DNA of 64,000 nt from Madurella fahalii (taxonomy: Eukaryota > Ascomycota > Sordariomycetes > Sordariales): contig CM056876.1 of NCBI GenBank assembly GCA_029876055.1, positions 868,001 through 932,000 of the forward strand. The letters are read 5' to 3'. The notes under the pieces were generated by a model. It saw only the letters and a list, made by a program, of their open reading frames with translations. It was not told where the DNA came from and did not search any database. Positions within the stretch are counted from its first letter, which is position 1, and every line of letters begins with the position of its first letter. The position numbers and the translations under genes are program-made. Positions 22,570 through 34,552 of the stretch are shown one piece after another.

Positions 22570-23615
22570 CTAAAGATACCTGGATGTCCGCCACGAAAAG
22601 GCCTCAGCGCCGGTCATCCTCCTCTCGATTCCCTTGACCGCCCTCACCAACCTCCTCTCCTCTTCTTGCCCCCGGCCGCACGAACCAAGCAGCTCCTTCA
22701 CCATGCTCAAAAACTCCGTCTCCCAGGCCCGCACAAGCGCAAGACACAGCTGCCGCGCCGCCCCAAAGGAGACATTGGCCTCTCTCGCCAGAACCGCCAC
22801 GCCGTTCACCAGCGCCGCGCCCTCCCCGAGCGCCCGCGCGGCCTTCCACTCCCTCTCAAACGAGAACACGTCGTTGAGGATGCTGACATGGTAGTTGGCC
22901 ACCCTGTCGAGGGGCCGCAGCGCCGCGCGGTCGGGCTCGTCCAGGGCCGCGTCCAGGTCGGGCTCGGTCCAGTACAGCAGCTCGGCGCAGATGGGCATGC
23001 CGACGTCGACCTCGCGGAAGGCGAGGTAGTCGCCCAGCGTGGCCGAGACGGCGCCCGTGCCCCGCGACGCCTCGCAGTGGCAGCCGAGCATGGCCATGTA
23101 GGCGTCGAGGACCCGCCGGGAGCCTGTCGACGGGACGGCGAGGATCCGCGCGAAGAGACCGGCGTGCATCCGATCTATTGTCGTTAACGGGCAGAACGTG
23201 GTTGGTGAGGAGAGGAGTGACTGCAGGTGCGAGACGACAAGCGAGTTTTCAGCTAGTGCGTGGTTGTCGAACCAATCTGTGCGGATGGCTAGTCAGCAAC
23301 GGGACGTCCAGGTACGGGAGAAAATAATTACGAAAAGACGTAAGACGGACCATCCATCAGAAACCCGAGGAGGAGAAGCTCGGTGGCAAGCTTAACGCGG
23401 GTGGTGTCGCCTGTTGGGAACATGAACAGGACGACATCGCTCAGTTTCCAGCTGATGAAGCCTTGTTTGTGTTTCTCTGATGGCCACTCCCACGTGTTGG
23501 CGAGGTAGGTGACGACTTCGCGGTCAATTTCCGCCGCGTCCGGATGGATCGTAGCTTTGGGAAGGGCGGTGGGTGGCACTATGTCCTTCAGGGGGTGGGT
23601 GGCTTTGCCCTGCAT
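22570..23615 (-). CDS. Class I terpene cyclase, sesquiterpene-synthase type, 323 aa
   Basis: Two exons, 23615-23351 and 23276-22570, with acceptor CGCACAG. The alternative acceptor GACTAG would break the motif. Splicing creates the Asp-rich motif DDWFD at residues 88-92 (GFLMD|DWFDNH), and the NSE triad NDVFSFERE sits at 223-231, both with normal spacing for terpene synthase family 2. Length and the single domain fit fungal sesquiterpene cyclases (FPP ionisation, Mg2+-dependent, cytosolic), although a GGPP-using cyclase fed by the neighbour cannot be excluded. GC content is very high from about 22600 to 23170, producing long antisense shadows. The N-terminal ALPKATIHPDAAEIDREV block is ordinary for the family. 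The chain ends SWRTSRYL just before a TAG, a plausible natural end. Confidence 0.9.
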
Positions 23616-26050
23616 GGTAATTGAAGATGGGACAACGGCTCGATGGTAGAAACCCTAGACTATGTAGTTGGCTCTGTAGGATATGGGTTCTAGCAGGAGG
23701 CAGATCGATGGGCTCCAGAGTCTGTTGAGAAGCTGCATTGATGGGCTTTTTCATGGTGCTATCCGCTAGCGAGCTCAACAGGTCTAGTTATATAACGTAC
23801 ATCCACATGTCCGCCCCATGTCAGAATTGCAGCTTCGGATAGGTAGTAGTTGTCGTACTCCATCTCCATAACTTCCCTTAGCACAGGATTCGGTCACTGA
23901 TCGCGCTGGAGACCTCAATGAGATCGTTGTGTTTGTTCTACCGGCATCAAAATACTACACAACGAAAAGAGGACGGTTACTTCGCAGTGCACCGCCATTC
24001 ACTAACCTCCAGCCCCGTGCTGGATACGCGCTGTAGTTGACGCATCGTTAACGACTAGATTTCCAGATCGGGTTGGGAGAGCCCTCCTCTGCCACCGGCC
24101 TAGACATGCTCAGCTAGGCCTTGGCGCTGCCGGCATCCCCGACTTGGAGAGGTGGGACAGGCAAGCCGAGCTGAGGCACCCCACCACTTTGGGGTTTCAG
24201 CTGGACACCGACACAAGTGGCCCCGGATATAACACCGAGAAACCAAATAGGCATGATGCCCGATTTGTCCTCTAGGGGCTGAGACAAACTACCACGGTAT
24301 CCTGCCTTCCAGTTGGATGAATAACGAGGCACCAGGCAGATAGAGGAGCTCACGATTGCAATGATGCTACAACTTGGCATTAGCAATGCCGACGTAGATG
24401 GTACTGCTGCATTTGCCGGCGGGACGTTGGCATGACTCCCTAAGTCACTCGTATTGCCTAGGTAGGTAATTAGGCATCAGCACATCAACGTTATTCCGCT
24501 ATTGTTGGTGCTATTTCTGCAGGGTTGTTTATGTTCAAGTAGTGCCTTATTCATGTAATTATAGGCATGTGCATAGCTCGACTCTTGAAGTACCTGCTTC
24601 AACCATGCCTACTTTATCCATTCTTGATGCAAATATTAGATCATTTGAATGAGTACTTACGCAATCGTTGCGTCCTACTCGAGTCTTCTGCAAGCGACTA
24701 CTCTACGTAGGTCCCTTGCGCTTTAGACAAGTTGTATCTCCAGCGGAAGCGACGAAGCTTCGAATAGAAACTCGATGGGAAACTAATAGTACTTATGTGT
24801 GAAGTTACGTGTCTATGATGGATTGAATAACGGAGGTAGAAAGAAAATGCTCTTCTCCAACACAATAACCGACGTTGATGTAGCAGTCTATGATGTTGTA
24901 GGTGAAGCTGTCGGGACGACTCACGTAACCGCCAAAGACCTTGTTGGGGCGAGAATTCTACTGCGCTCCGCGCGTTCGGTCTCTCCCGGTGGTGTATGGA
25001 GTAAGCGCGCAATGATTCTTTTAGTTTGTTGTCCTTCCTTTCGAACCCAGATTGGACACCTCTAGGTTCAGCCAATCTTTGTCGCTTCAGGTTATCTACC
25101 TAAGTTTATCAACAGAGTCCCTGCCCAAAATCCAAACAATTGCGACTAAAAGTCTAAACCAGGACAGAAAATTCTCCACTAGAATTCAAGTGGTATCGAC
25201 GATGAAAACAGAACGGCTGTCTAAGACCCTTCTTGTTCTGCAATAAGAACCGGCTGTCCGGAGCTTGGGATGCGGAATGTGCGGGACATGGAATACATTC
25301 AACACTGGATAAAATAATTACCGGCAAGCGGTGGTCGGATTTCTATTTTCGGTAACAATCGAAATGTTGAGAAATCTCCTGAGAGTTTTACTATTACAGA
25401 CCGCTCTTCGTAAGTATGCCTGGTCCGACTACCAGGTTCCACATCAGCCGTGATGGCTGCTGCATCGCCGGCAAAATTGGTGGGAAGCGGCTGGACACTC
25501 TATCATATCAGGCCGTATTGAACATCCGGCCTAGGGTAACATTGCATTACGACCTCGATTAGGGTCCATTGCTAATACCCACGTTACACAGATCTGTAAT
25601 GCTTGTTCATCCGGGTCTTCAGTATTACATTACGGCGGAGACAACCTCAAGGTAACACCGACGGGCTAGTAAGGCACCTCGTTAGCTGTATTCTCAGGAC
25701 AGGTCCTTGGATTGGAAATATAAGTGTCTAATGCTATCAGGAGCATTCACGGCTCATACAGGACGCGGTAATCCTAAACATATTACATCCCAGGCCAACC
25801 TGTGGGCCCTTTCACAGCCGACTCGTCAACTGTCCAAGTTTCGACCGCCAACATACTGAATGCCAATCAAGCCGGCGATTCTTCACATTAGTTCTCGGAG
25901 CACCTGGGTCTGCAGTGGATGGGCAACAGCACAGCCAGTTACTTGGGGACAACGGGGTAGAAATTGCTGTCCGCCCAGCAAGCTCTAATTATTCTGTACT
26001 CTGGTGCGTGCAGCGTACTTGTACAAGTCTACCATGTGCTTGTGCCGCCT
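23616..26050. other. Gene-poor stretch downstream of terpene locus
   Basis: 2.4 kb without a supported gene. AT-richer than neighbours, with short frames only. A TATA-like TTATATAAC lies at about 23788-23796, which in the minus direction is some 170 nt before the cyclase ATG. Confidence 0.45.
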
Positions 26051-27392
26051 CTACCGCGCGTGAGAGTCTACCCATATCTCCGTCGTCATAACAATACGGC
26101 CTTTTTCTGTATCTCGTTCAGGAAAGAAACCCTTGGCGGGATCAACCGAGGCGCGCCCGCTAATGCCGGCCGGAATGCTCCCAGTCGGACTTGGCCTTCT
26201 CGCCTCGAGCGCGAGCTCTTCGGTGCTGATGCTCTGTGCTTTATTCCTTCTGTTCTCGGCCGATTGGAAGGCGCCGGCACGCATGGCCGCCGAGGCTGAG
26301 CCGTAGCGGAGGTAGGTCTTGGGGCTGTGGTGGGCCGAGGAGAGGCCGAAGCCCGGTAGAATGCGAGTAACTAGAGGTCGGAGGGTCGGCAGCGTAGATG
26401 CGATGATGGCGACGTTGAGTTCGATGCAGGACCAGATTGCCACGCCGATGTTCTCCCAGGACGGGTCCTGGCTGATGACACCGGCCCTGAGGGTGAACAT
26501 GCGGTAGATGGAGATGATGCAAACACTGGAGGCAAGGGGTTAGCGCACACTTCTTTCCTGACGGGAGATTGCCACAGTACAAGAAACCGAGGCAGAAAAT
26601 GCCGACCACGATAAGTCTCTGCTTCAGAGGAAGATGCAGCTTCAACACGGACGGTATCGGGATGCAGAAGATGAGGATGTCGGTCGCCATGCTCATTCCC
26701 GAGGAAAAGTACCAGAAGGGCAGCGTGTCGAGGCAGCTCCCGGCCATGGTGGGGACGATGATGGAGATGGGCAAGCATGCAAGCCCGAGAAGGACGGCCT
26801 GTACACATGCCCAAATGCATACATAGATGATGAACCAGTAGCATATCCTCTGGATCACGGCGTCTTGGAAGATGCGTCGGTATTGGAACAGAAAACCCAG
26901 CTTCACGACGTTCATGCCCATGTTGTAGGTGAGGATGGCAACCAAAAGGAACTGATAGGTGGGCGTTAGTTAGCCACTCTCGATTCCGCGAGCTTCCGGT
27001 AGGTAGGGGCTCTTGCTGCTACGGCTGTCGACCTTTGTGTTATAATTAGGATGAAATGCACACCTTTAACTGCTCCAACGACTCCTCAGGCCTAACGTTT
27101 TCGGAATGTCTGCCCATGCCGTATTTTACCTCGAGGCACATAGCTATTGAGTTCACGAGCGATAACACCTAATAATTGTTAGATCAGCAGTTGGACAACG
27201 ACACATGAAGGAAGTACGTACGGTCGCGATCAGCATGCTCCAATCATCCTTGCCGATGGATCTTATAAGCACTCCTCGAGTGTAGAGACGTCCGGCAACA
27301 AATAACGCGGTGGCGGACACGAACCCAACCGCAATACCCGTGACCAGAGGCCCGTTGGTTTCGATGCGGATTGTTGTAGGCTGCTCCGCCAT
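26051..27392 (-). CDS. Fungal rhodopsin-domain (PTH11-like) seven-TM protein, 373 aa
   Basis: Four exons (27392-27222, 27168-27064, 26951-26581, 26525-26051) join in frame. The order of hydrophobic segments is that of the fungal rhodopsin-domain family: VTGIAVGFVSATALFVAGRLYTR, an IGKDDWSMLIAT turn (the conserved DDW after TM2), then NMGMNVVKLGFLFQYRRIF, a TM-rich stretch CYWFIIYVCIWACVQAVLLG with the CLPISI loop, FFSSGMSMATDILIFCIPIPSVLKLHL, and IYRMFTLRAGVISQDPSWENIGVAIWSCIELNVAIIASTLPTLRPL. A Ser/Arg-rich cytoplasmic tail follows. Members sit in the plasma membrane; some related PTH11 proteins act in surface sensing, but most have no known ligand. No CFEM domain is present at the N-terminus. 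The ORF fragments in other frames are splice shadows. Confidence 0.9.
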
Positions 27393-28986
27393 GATTTTGG
27401 CACCTCAGAGCGACTGGCGATCCTGTGAGATTCCGTCGTAGGGCAGGCCGGGAATCACAACATGGAGTGGCCCTGACTCCATCGGGGGGAGCCAGACCAA
27501 GGTTTAAGTTGGCGTATAAAGGAACCAGAGTAAAGCCTGGACCTCCGGCCGAGACCTTTTGTTCTCATTTCTCGCCTCGCACGCGATATCAATCCTGCAG
27601 ATGACATGGGTAGATTCCTGGTTTGCTGACGACGGCCCCCCTTGAGGCCCCGAGAGTCCGAGCTAGACGTCTTGGGCTAGAGTTCCCCCCTTCTCGTTGG
27701 CTGGTAGCGCAAGGGAGCCCTGTCCGAAAATCGTAGCGCACCAGCCCATCACCGAGCAAATGACGACAGTGCGCTCCAACTTCCGTATTTCACGCAAACA
27801 CTTCGAGTATGGGGTTGACAGGCCAAAAGTTTTCTACATCATATCATAACGGTACCTTTCTCTCAATTTGACCTGTCAAGCCAGCGTCAGTGAACGTCCT
27901 ATGACATTGCGTTCGTCAGGTCAACTTCATGTCCAGGCCAACGACTCAATCCTTGTTTTGTGTGTGTCTGTGTGTTGGCGCGTATCTTCTGACAGGGGTA
28001 CCGAGGGTGAAAATCCGGGGAATCATGGACAGGGAGGCAGGCACGTAATGGAAATGCCGCGTGAATAATTCAAGGTAGAAAAGATCGGCATTGAGTGGCT
28101 ACTAGAAGGCATCTAAGTTTCTATATAATCGTTATGGTACGGTCTAGACTGCCCTCTCGACCCTGAAGAGGGCGGTTCTCCTGCTTTCATGTAACCTAGT
28201 CACCAACAAGGGAGCTGATAACCACTGGGTAGGATTCTGACCCTCTGTGACTCGCAGCGGATCAAGATTGAAGACCGAAAGACATCGGTGGGTGCGGGGT
28301 GGCGGAAGCTGCCGAACGCAGGGGAGTCTTCTGTCTGTGATACGCAAAGGAGACCTTCGAAACGGTGATTTTGGGGTTTAGGTGGAAGAATTACCACACC
28401 GGGTATAGTACTCGTATTGAAACAGACACGCGCATTTTATTGGTATCCGTGCGCGTTGTGATCCTTGCAGGGTTGGATGCGATTCGGGCGCCCAGCTTCT
28501 GTGCCTCTCTCGGCAAAATGTAAGGCAGAGGCGCAGTCACCGTGGGCCGTTCCTCTGCCCACCTCCCCTTTTCCACTGCGGTTTGCAGGAATGGGGGTCG
28601 CGGAGGAAGAAAAGGCCGTGGTGGTTCTCCCTAATGTACCGGCTGGCGACATTTCATTCTGTCTTATAAAACATTGCTCTTATGGCGTGTCAACCGTACC
28701 CCCGTTAAACGTGTGCCATCTTGAACGACGTTCTGGGAACTATCGCCTGGGCAATATTGAACGGGGGCTTTTTTTGTAATACCCGCAGGTGGCCAATAAA
28801 GGGCCTCCCGGGGGCCCGGGTTGTTGGCGTCGAAATAGTCGCAATTAGTGAACCCCCTTGACTAGGTCGCCGGGAGCCAGGCGGCTTGCTGGATAAAATC
28901 ATCGCGTAGGCTCGTCTTCTTCTCTTCCTCCGTGATCCCGTCGTTCACTTCGCCTTCGCGTTTTCCTAGCCAGCTCTTCGTGCGCC
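27393..28986. other. Intergenic between divergent rhodopsin-domain and GMC genes
   Basis: 1.6 kb shared upstream region of two divergently transcribed genes. It contains a TATA-like CTTATAAAAC at about 28664-28673 and a near-perfect CCCGGG..CCCGGG palindrome around 28806-28820. No coding signal. Confidence 0.45.
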
Positions 28987-30817
28987 ATGAAGTTTTCGCG
29001 GTCTCTAGTGGCGCTCGTGACGCTCTCCGTCGGCACATCGGCCAAGGATGTCTCGTATGACTACGTGAGTACCAGGATGTGCACCGTGCACGCGCCGGGG
29101 AGTGTCCAAGGTTGAAGGTTCGCTTATGCCGTCTTAGGTCATTGTCGGCGGAGGCACCGCTGGTACGGCACTCGCTACTCGGCTGAGCCAAGGCCTTCCC
29201 AAATCCAGGATCCTGCTCATTGAGGCCGGTCCCGCCGCTTCTGATGAGCTGAGAATTAACGTTCCCGGCCTGCGCGGGTCTATCTTGGGCACCAGCTACG
29301 ATTGGAACTTCACCACGGTGGGGCAGGCATCTCTCAATGGCCGCTCCGTCGACGTCAACCGCGGCAAGGTGCTGGGCGGTTCGTCGGCCATGAACTACCT
29401 GTGTTATGACCGCGCGTCGGCCCCCGAGTACGAGGCCTGGGGCGAGCTCGGCAATAAGGGCTGGGGTTGGGACGTTATGATCAACGCCATGACCAAGTCG
29501 GAGAACTTCACCGGCAAAGACAACGACAGGCATGGCTACTCGGGCCCCATTCGCAACTACTACAACCGCGTCGTCTTCCCCGTCCTGAGCCTTTGGCAGC
29601 CCACCGTGAGCAAGCTAGGCATCAATGTCAATGACAATAATAGTATGGGTGGCAATCCAATCGGTGTCATGTTCCAGCCCACCAATATCGACACGACAAG
29701 GAACACGCGTTCCTACTCCGCTAGCAGTTATCTGCCCTTGGCTGGCAGCAACCTCGAGGTCAGAACCAACACTCAGGTTGCCAAGGTCAACCTGGTGAAG
29801 GACGGCTCAATCTACCGCGCGACCGGCGTGACCCTGTCTAGCGGCGAGGCCATCCAGGCAAAGAAGGAGGTAATTTTGTCCGCCGGTTCCATCCAGAGCC
29901 CCGGCCTCCTTGAGCTTTCGGGTGTCGGCCAGCCCGCAGTGCTCAAGGCTGCCGGTGTCACCCCGCTGGTCGACCTCCCGGGGGTCGGCGAGAACTACCA
30001 GGACCACATCCGCTTGTCCAACACGTACCAACTCAAGGAGGGTATTGACTCGTTTGACAATCTCATCTTCGACAGCGCCGGGGCCAACGCGACGGGCGAG
30101 ATGCAGAAGTGGCTGGACGGTGAGCGGTCGCTGTACGAATACACGAGCGCGGCCTACGGCTTCATGAACTGGAAGCAGCTCGGCTTGGACGCCGAGATGA
30201 AGCGAGTCGCCCAGGATGCCATTGGACGCAGTACCAACGTTGTGGACGCCAAGAAGCTCCAGCTCCTCAACAACCCCAATGTGCCGGCGGTCGAAATCCT
30301 CTATGAGGCGAACTTCGTCGGTGCTTTTGGCTACACGGGCGGCAAGTTCATCACTTTGATCTCCACCGTCATGCAGCCTTTCTCGCGCGGCAGCGTTCAC
30401 ATCGACCCAAAGAACCCCAGCGGCAAGCCCATCATCGACCCCAAGTACATGAGGAACGAGTACGACCGCAGGGCGCTCATTGAGGCCGCCAAGTTCTCAC
30501 GCCGCATCGCCAACACCGAGCCCATCAGGTCGAGCTGGACTGCCGAGACGGAGCCCGGCGAGGCCGTCCAGACCGACGAGCAGTGGCGCGCCTTTGCCTC
30601 AAGCACCATGGGCAGCTTTTACCATCCAGTCGGAACCTGCGCCATGCTGCCCCGCAAAGACGGCGGCGTCGTTGATGCCGAGCTCCGCGTCTATGGCACG
30701 CAGAACCTGCGCGTCGTCGACAACAGCATTATCCCCACCATTCCGTCTGCACACATCCAGACTGCGGCGTACGGCATCGCCGAGATTGCTGCGGCCAAGA
30801 TCATCTCTTGTGCATGA
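28987..30817 (+). CDS. Secreted GMC oxidoreductase, aryl-alcohol/glucose oxidase type, 585 aa
   Basis: Exon 1 (28987-29064) encodes a signal peptide MKFSRSLVALVTLSVGTSA and is spliced over a 73-nt intron to the Rossmann start VIVGGGTAGTALATRL (FAD GxGxxG at 30-35). An FAD ribityl motif RGKVLGGSSAMNYLCYDRA, the second GMC signature GSIQSPGLLELSGVG, and a C-terminal HPVGTCAM with the active-site His at 522 and its partner His at 565 (SAHIQTAAYGIAE) are all present and correctly spaced. GMC enzymes oxidise alcohols, sugars or quinones with FAD; oxidases of the group release H2O2 outside the cell. The substrate cannot be read reliably, but no cytochrome domain is fused, so it is not a CDH. Convergent with the AA9 LPMO gene. 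A paralogue with the same intron position lies at 59850-61763. Confidence 0.93.
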
Positions 30818-31649
30818 GAGATGGCGGAAATGGGCGGTCGCTCGAGGAGCAGTGTCTGCCAACAGACCTCCCGGCCAAACGGCTAAGCCGAGCTCCGCAT
30901 TCTACCACGTTATTAAGCTCCCGTATCGAACTGGCCTCCAGCTATGAGACTTGAATCTCAAAGTGCACGATCGCAGGCCAGGATGTTAACCCCTCTGACC
31001 ATGGAAGCCACGTAAGGGATGCAAGGCACACGCTAATGTTGAGGTCTTGAGCGCGCTCTCCTCCATATATCAACACGATGTAGATATCGTAGCTCTTCAG
31101 GGCTTTTAATATATCAAATTTCAATGTCGCTTAATTAATTCATACTATAACTTGTACTTCCAAATCTCTTTGCAATCCACTTGATGATGATGGGTCTCGT
31201 CTACTCCAGCATATGTGTGGTAAACTGAATAACGCATGCGGGGAATCAAAGAGTCTTTTCCAACGAAAGACTTGCGTTGATGATATATGTACATGGAGCT
31301 CTAACACGGGAAACCAAAAGTTTGGCCTACCTTAATTCCACCACTTAACGGTGTGCAGAGTGCTACTATGCACAAAGGCCTGCAGCGTCTCGACCTGGCT
31401 AGCCACAGCGGCACGCAGCCACAGAACCCGCCACAGGGTGTCAGGCAAGGCACGGAAAATAATAGTAATGATGATAATAATAATAACGAAAAACCTATCA
31501 TCTCAGCTCCTCCTCGATGGCGGAGAATAGCACGTATGATAACCAAATAAAACGACTGAGAAAGCTACCGTTACTTGGGCTCCGTGCAGCTCCCCATGGA
31601 GAATCCGCGAATAGGATAGGTACATTACAGCACCGTCCCGCTTCCTCGG
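30818..31649. other. Convergent 3' intergenic region
   Basis: About 830 bp separate the 3' ends of the GMC oxidoreductase and the LPMO. Contains an AT-rich run of TAATAATAATAA type near 31458-31490. No gene seen. Confidence 0.45.
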
Positions 31650-32685
31650 CTACCCGGTCCACACAGCAGGGCCTGGCGGCTTATACTCCAACAGTCTCAT
31701 ATCCTCATCCTCTACAGTTCCGTAACCTACATACTGCTCGATCGGTATGAAGATACCTTTGGACGCCAAAGATTCAGTAACCCTGTCATGTACTGTACAC
31801 GCGGAGGCGCTCTGCTTACCCGGGTCGTCAATCTTGTATGTGCCAGGGAACTTCGCGAATCCAGTCGGCGTTCCCCCGCCCGGGCCTATGATGTTGATGT
31901 GGGCGCAGTTGACGTACCATTGGGAGTAGTTGAATTGGTTGGTGGGCATGAAGTTCTCGATGCGCATGAGGTACCGACCCGGCGGCGTAGTCTTGGGGAT
32001 GGTGAAGTTGAACTGTGATGCAAGTTAGGTACTACCTTAGGCGGGTGCCCGTCGGCTCAGAAACGGAGCTGTAGTGAACGCACGTCTGGTTCCCGCGTAA
32101 TCGACCACTTATTATTGTGAACCGGTCCTGCGTACGCGATCTTGAACCAATCTCCATCGCCCTGGTAGTGCTCGAGATCGTTGTTCGGGGCCTGCGAAAG
32201 GTAAATTTGCGCAGGGCCCTGATGATAGAAAAGACCGAATTGGCCGCTGGCAGAGTACGAGACTCGGAACCCAACCTCGGAACCGGCGAGCACATCGGCC
32301 GTCTCAGTTCTGCTCGCGACAGCGAACGCGTTCCTGCCACAAGTGATATTCGGGTGGTTGATGTCCAACATCGGTGGTGTCTTGGGGAATTCATTTCCCT
32401 CGGGCCAGTCACTGTCATCGAAATGAGGGGCCACATCACTGGACGGATCATTAGTGAAGGGATTCTGAAGATTGCATGGGTTGAGATGGATAAATACCGG
32501 ACATATTTCCATTCTGGTGTGGCGGTGCCGTTGACAAGGAGGATGCCCTGGATGTCTAGAGAAGGCGTCTAGTACCTAAACTTGCGATTCTATGCAGGGC
32601 GTAAATTGTGCTACTAGTACTTACTATGGCCGAGTGCCCCCGGAGCCAGCACCGCACCCAGAATTGCTGCCAGGGACGGTCTCAT
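31650..32685 (-). CDS. AA9 lytic polysaccharide monooxygenase (LPMO, former GH61), 257 aa
   Basis: Five exons (32685-32625, 32555-32498, 32438-32084, 32012-31820, 31756-31650) close in frame. Splicing an in-frame 63-nt intron (31757-31819) restores the family C-terminus DDPG|IFIPIEQY..KPPGPAVWTG. The signal peptide ends at Gly-19, so His-20 is the mature N-terminal His of the copper brace; the second brace His is H112 (GLFYHQGPAQIYLS), and the axial QxY is Q189/Y191 (SQWYVNC). These are the defining residues of AA9 enzymes, which cleave cellulose or hemicellulose oxidatively with H2O2 or O2 plus an electron donor. No CBM1 is attached. The neighbouring GMC oxidase could supply H2O2. A more internal first frame (MEICPVF..) is a splice shadow. 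C1/C4 regioselectivity cannot be read here. Confidence 0.93.
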
Positions 32686-34065
32686 CGTGCTGAGGAATGG
32701 GCGATAGCGAAGCTTAGGAGGCCTGGTTCAGGATGGCAGATTGCAAAGTCTAACACATCCAGCCACACTATCCCGGGAACATCCCATCTTATATGAAGTA
32801 CAGTAGCCAGCGGATTTTGATTGCGACCGCTCAGTCCCCTTAGCATGTGTCCGAATGACTCTATGATAGCACATATGGTTGTGATTAGCTGCCCGAAGAG
32901 GATGGGACTTAATAAAAATACTTAGAACGAGCTCTAAATTACAGAATGCGGGGCAGGGAAAGCAGACAGGATGCAGCATGCCCGTTCACCAAACCAGTCC
33001 ACGAAGGATCCACAATGTGACATTACGAGTACTACAACGGCAAGCTAGACGCATTAAAACGAGGTCTAAGGCGGCGAATTGGCATGTACTATGTGCCGAG
33101 TCACTGCGGTAGCTTTCTGTGAAAGAACCTTGCATAACATGCAAAGCTCCGAGTTTCCAAACAAGGTAAAAGGCGGGCAATTCAAGCATCGGTACGAACA
33201 GCATGGACCGAAGACACGCTACACAGCTAACGAACCAGAGGATATTGCCATGGCGTCTCTGAACTGACCGACGGAAATTCACCGGCCTCGTGACGCGGTG
33301 GATCGGGCTGCTCGTAGCGCTTCAGCACGCTCTTTTGTACAAAGATAGTGGTGCAACCCCCGTTGTCCATGAGACTCACCGTCTCAAAGGCCGTTAGTCA
33401 TGGGTTTTTAACCAACTAACCCCACTCCAACCCCCCGTCTCAAGGCGCCCTTCATAGCACAGCGTTTCCGAATCGAAGGTGACCATCCGCCCGGCACACG
33501 CCCTCCACGAGAAGGGGTTTCTGATTCTTGTCAACAGTACCGCTAGCGTGGCAGCCCCGCTCCACTTATGGACCCAATGTCCAACCCAAGAAGACAGATC
33601 CCAAAGCTGCCAAGCGGAAGTGGCCTATAATTAGTGAACCGGCGGCTTTCTTTGGTCATGTATAGCGTCGGTGATGGAAACGATGCAGCGTGTATGTCAA
33701 ATTAAGTTGCAATTTCAGGCTTTGATCGACTAAATTGAGGCTCAGACACGGTATAATCCCCCGCCGCCCCGTCCGTGAGATTGAAGGATTGAGCGTTTGA
33801 TCAGCTGCTACCAGCGTCAGGGAAGATTAGAACTGTACTTGTCTCCTAAGAAGGCTTTGCTAGACATATAAAGCTGCATAAGAATACAATTGAGAGGGTT
33901 GATAAAGGGGGCTTTTGTAGGTGCAAGGGAATTAATGAAAATGTTGGAATGATGGGGGTGATGCACGTTGTGCAGAACCAAATGACGGATTTGCGGGATT
34001 AAATTGCGTGTGGAGGAATCAATTACGTGTTGTAAGTAAGACGCGTATGGGTTGGCCGTCGAACG
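32686..34065. other. Gene-poor stretch
   Basis: 1.4 kb upstream of the LPMO and before the decayed ANK locus. Short frames only. No motif recognised. Confidence 0.45.
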
Positions 34066-34479
34066 GTGTTTGACCCGCTGCAAATTTCAATCTCCTGGCA
34101 GGATACGATGCTTCGGCGAACGTTGCAGTTGCGGGGGGTTGTGAAGAAGGATAGTATCATTTCGACGAAGGCCATTTCTGTAATGACAATTTTTGTCGCA
34201 GCGCTATTTACGGTCCCATCGCTATATGGGACATCAGTCCGCTGGTTCAAAGAGTTCTTGGATATATCGGGTCATAGCGGTAAGTATCGTCCATACTGGT
34301 GGTGTTTCGAGTTTGGTTTGGGATGCCAATGGAAAGCCAAGCACTCTGGGTGTGCGGTAGTATCCAAGCGAGGAACGAGTGGTCGGAGAGGGAAACGGAC
34401 GCTGACCACAGTTCTGAGGCTGGCTTGCTTCGTAAGGCTCTATCGCTTGCGACTCAAGGCGATCATCAATGGCGTTTAA
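34066..34479 (+). pseudogene. Possible remnant of a CorA-like membrane tail
   Basis: An open frame contains KDSIISTKAISVMTIFVAALFTVPSLYG, which resembles the conserved tail of fungal CorA-like/ankyrin-associated membrane proteins (acidic stalk helix, MKTI, hydrophobic segment, short loop). The usual two TMs are not both visible, and there is no start or conserved N-terminal part. It ends in a basic stretch just before the ankyrin remnant, so the two may be pieces of one ancestral gene. The call is tentative; it could also be a chance frame with a hydrophobic run. Confidence 0.35.
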
Positions 34480-34552
34480 GGAGAAAAAAAAAATGTGCAT
34501 GTTGACTACTAACTAGACCGCGACGTAAAGCATAACGTACTGTACAGATGAC

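Noticed and set aside
22483..23187. 234-aa plus-strand ORF over the second terpene cyclase
   Set aside because: Antisense shadow; Arg/Pro/Gly-rich with no domain.
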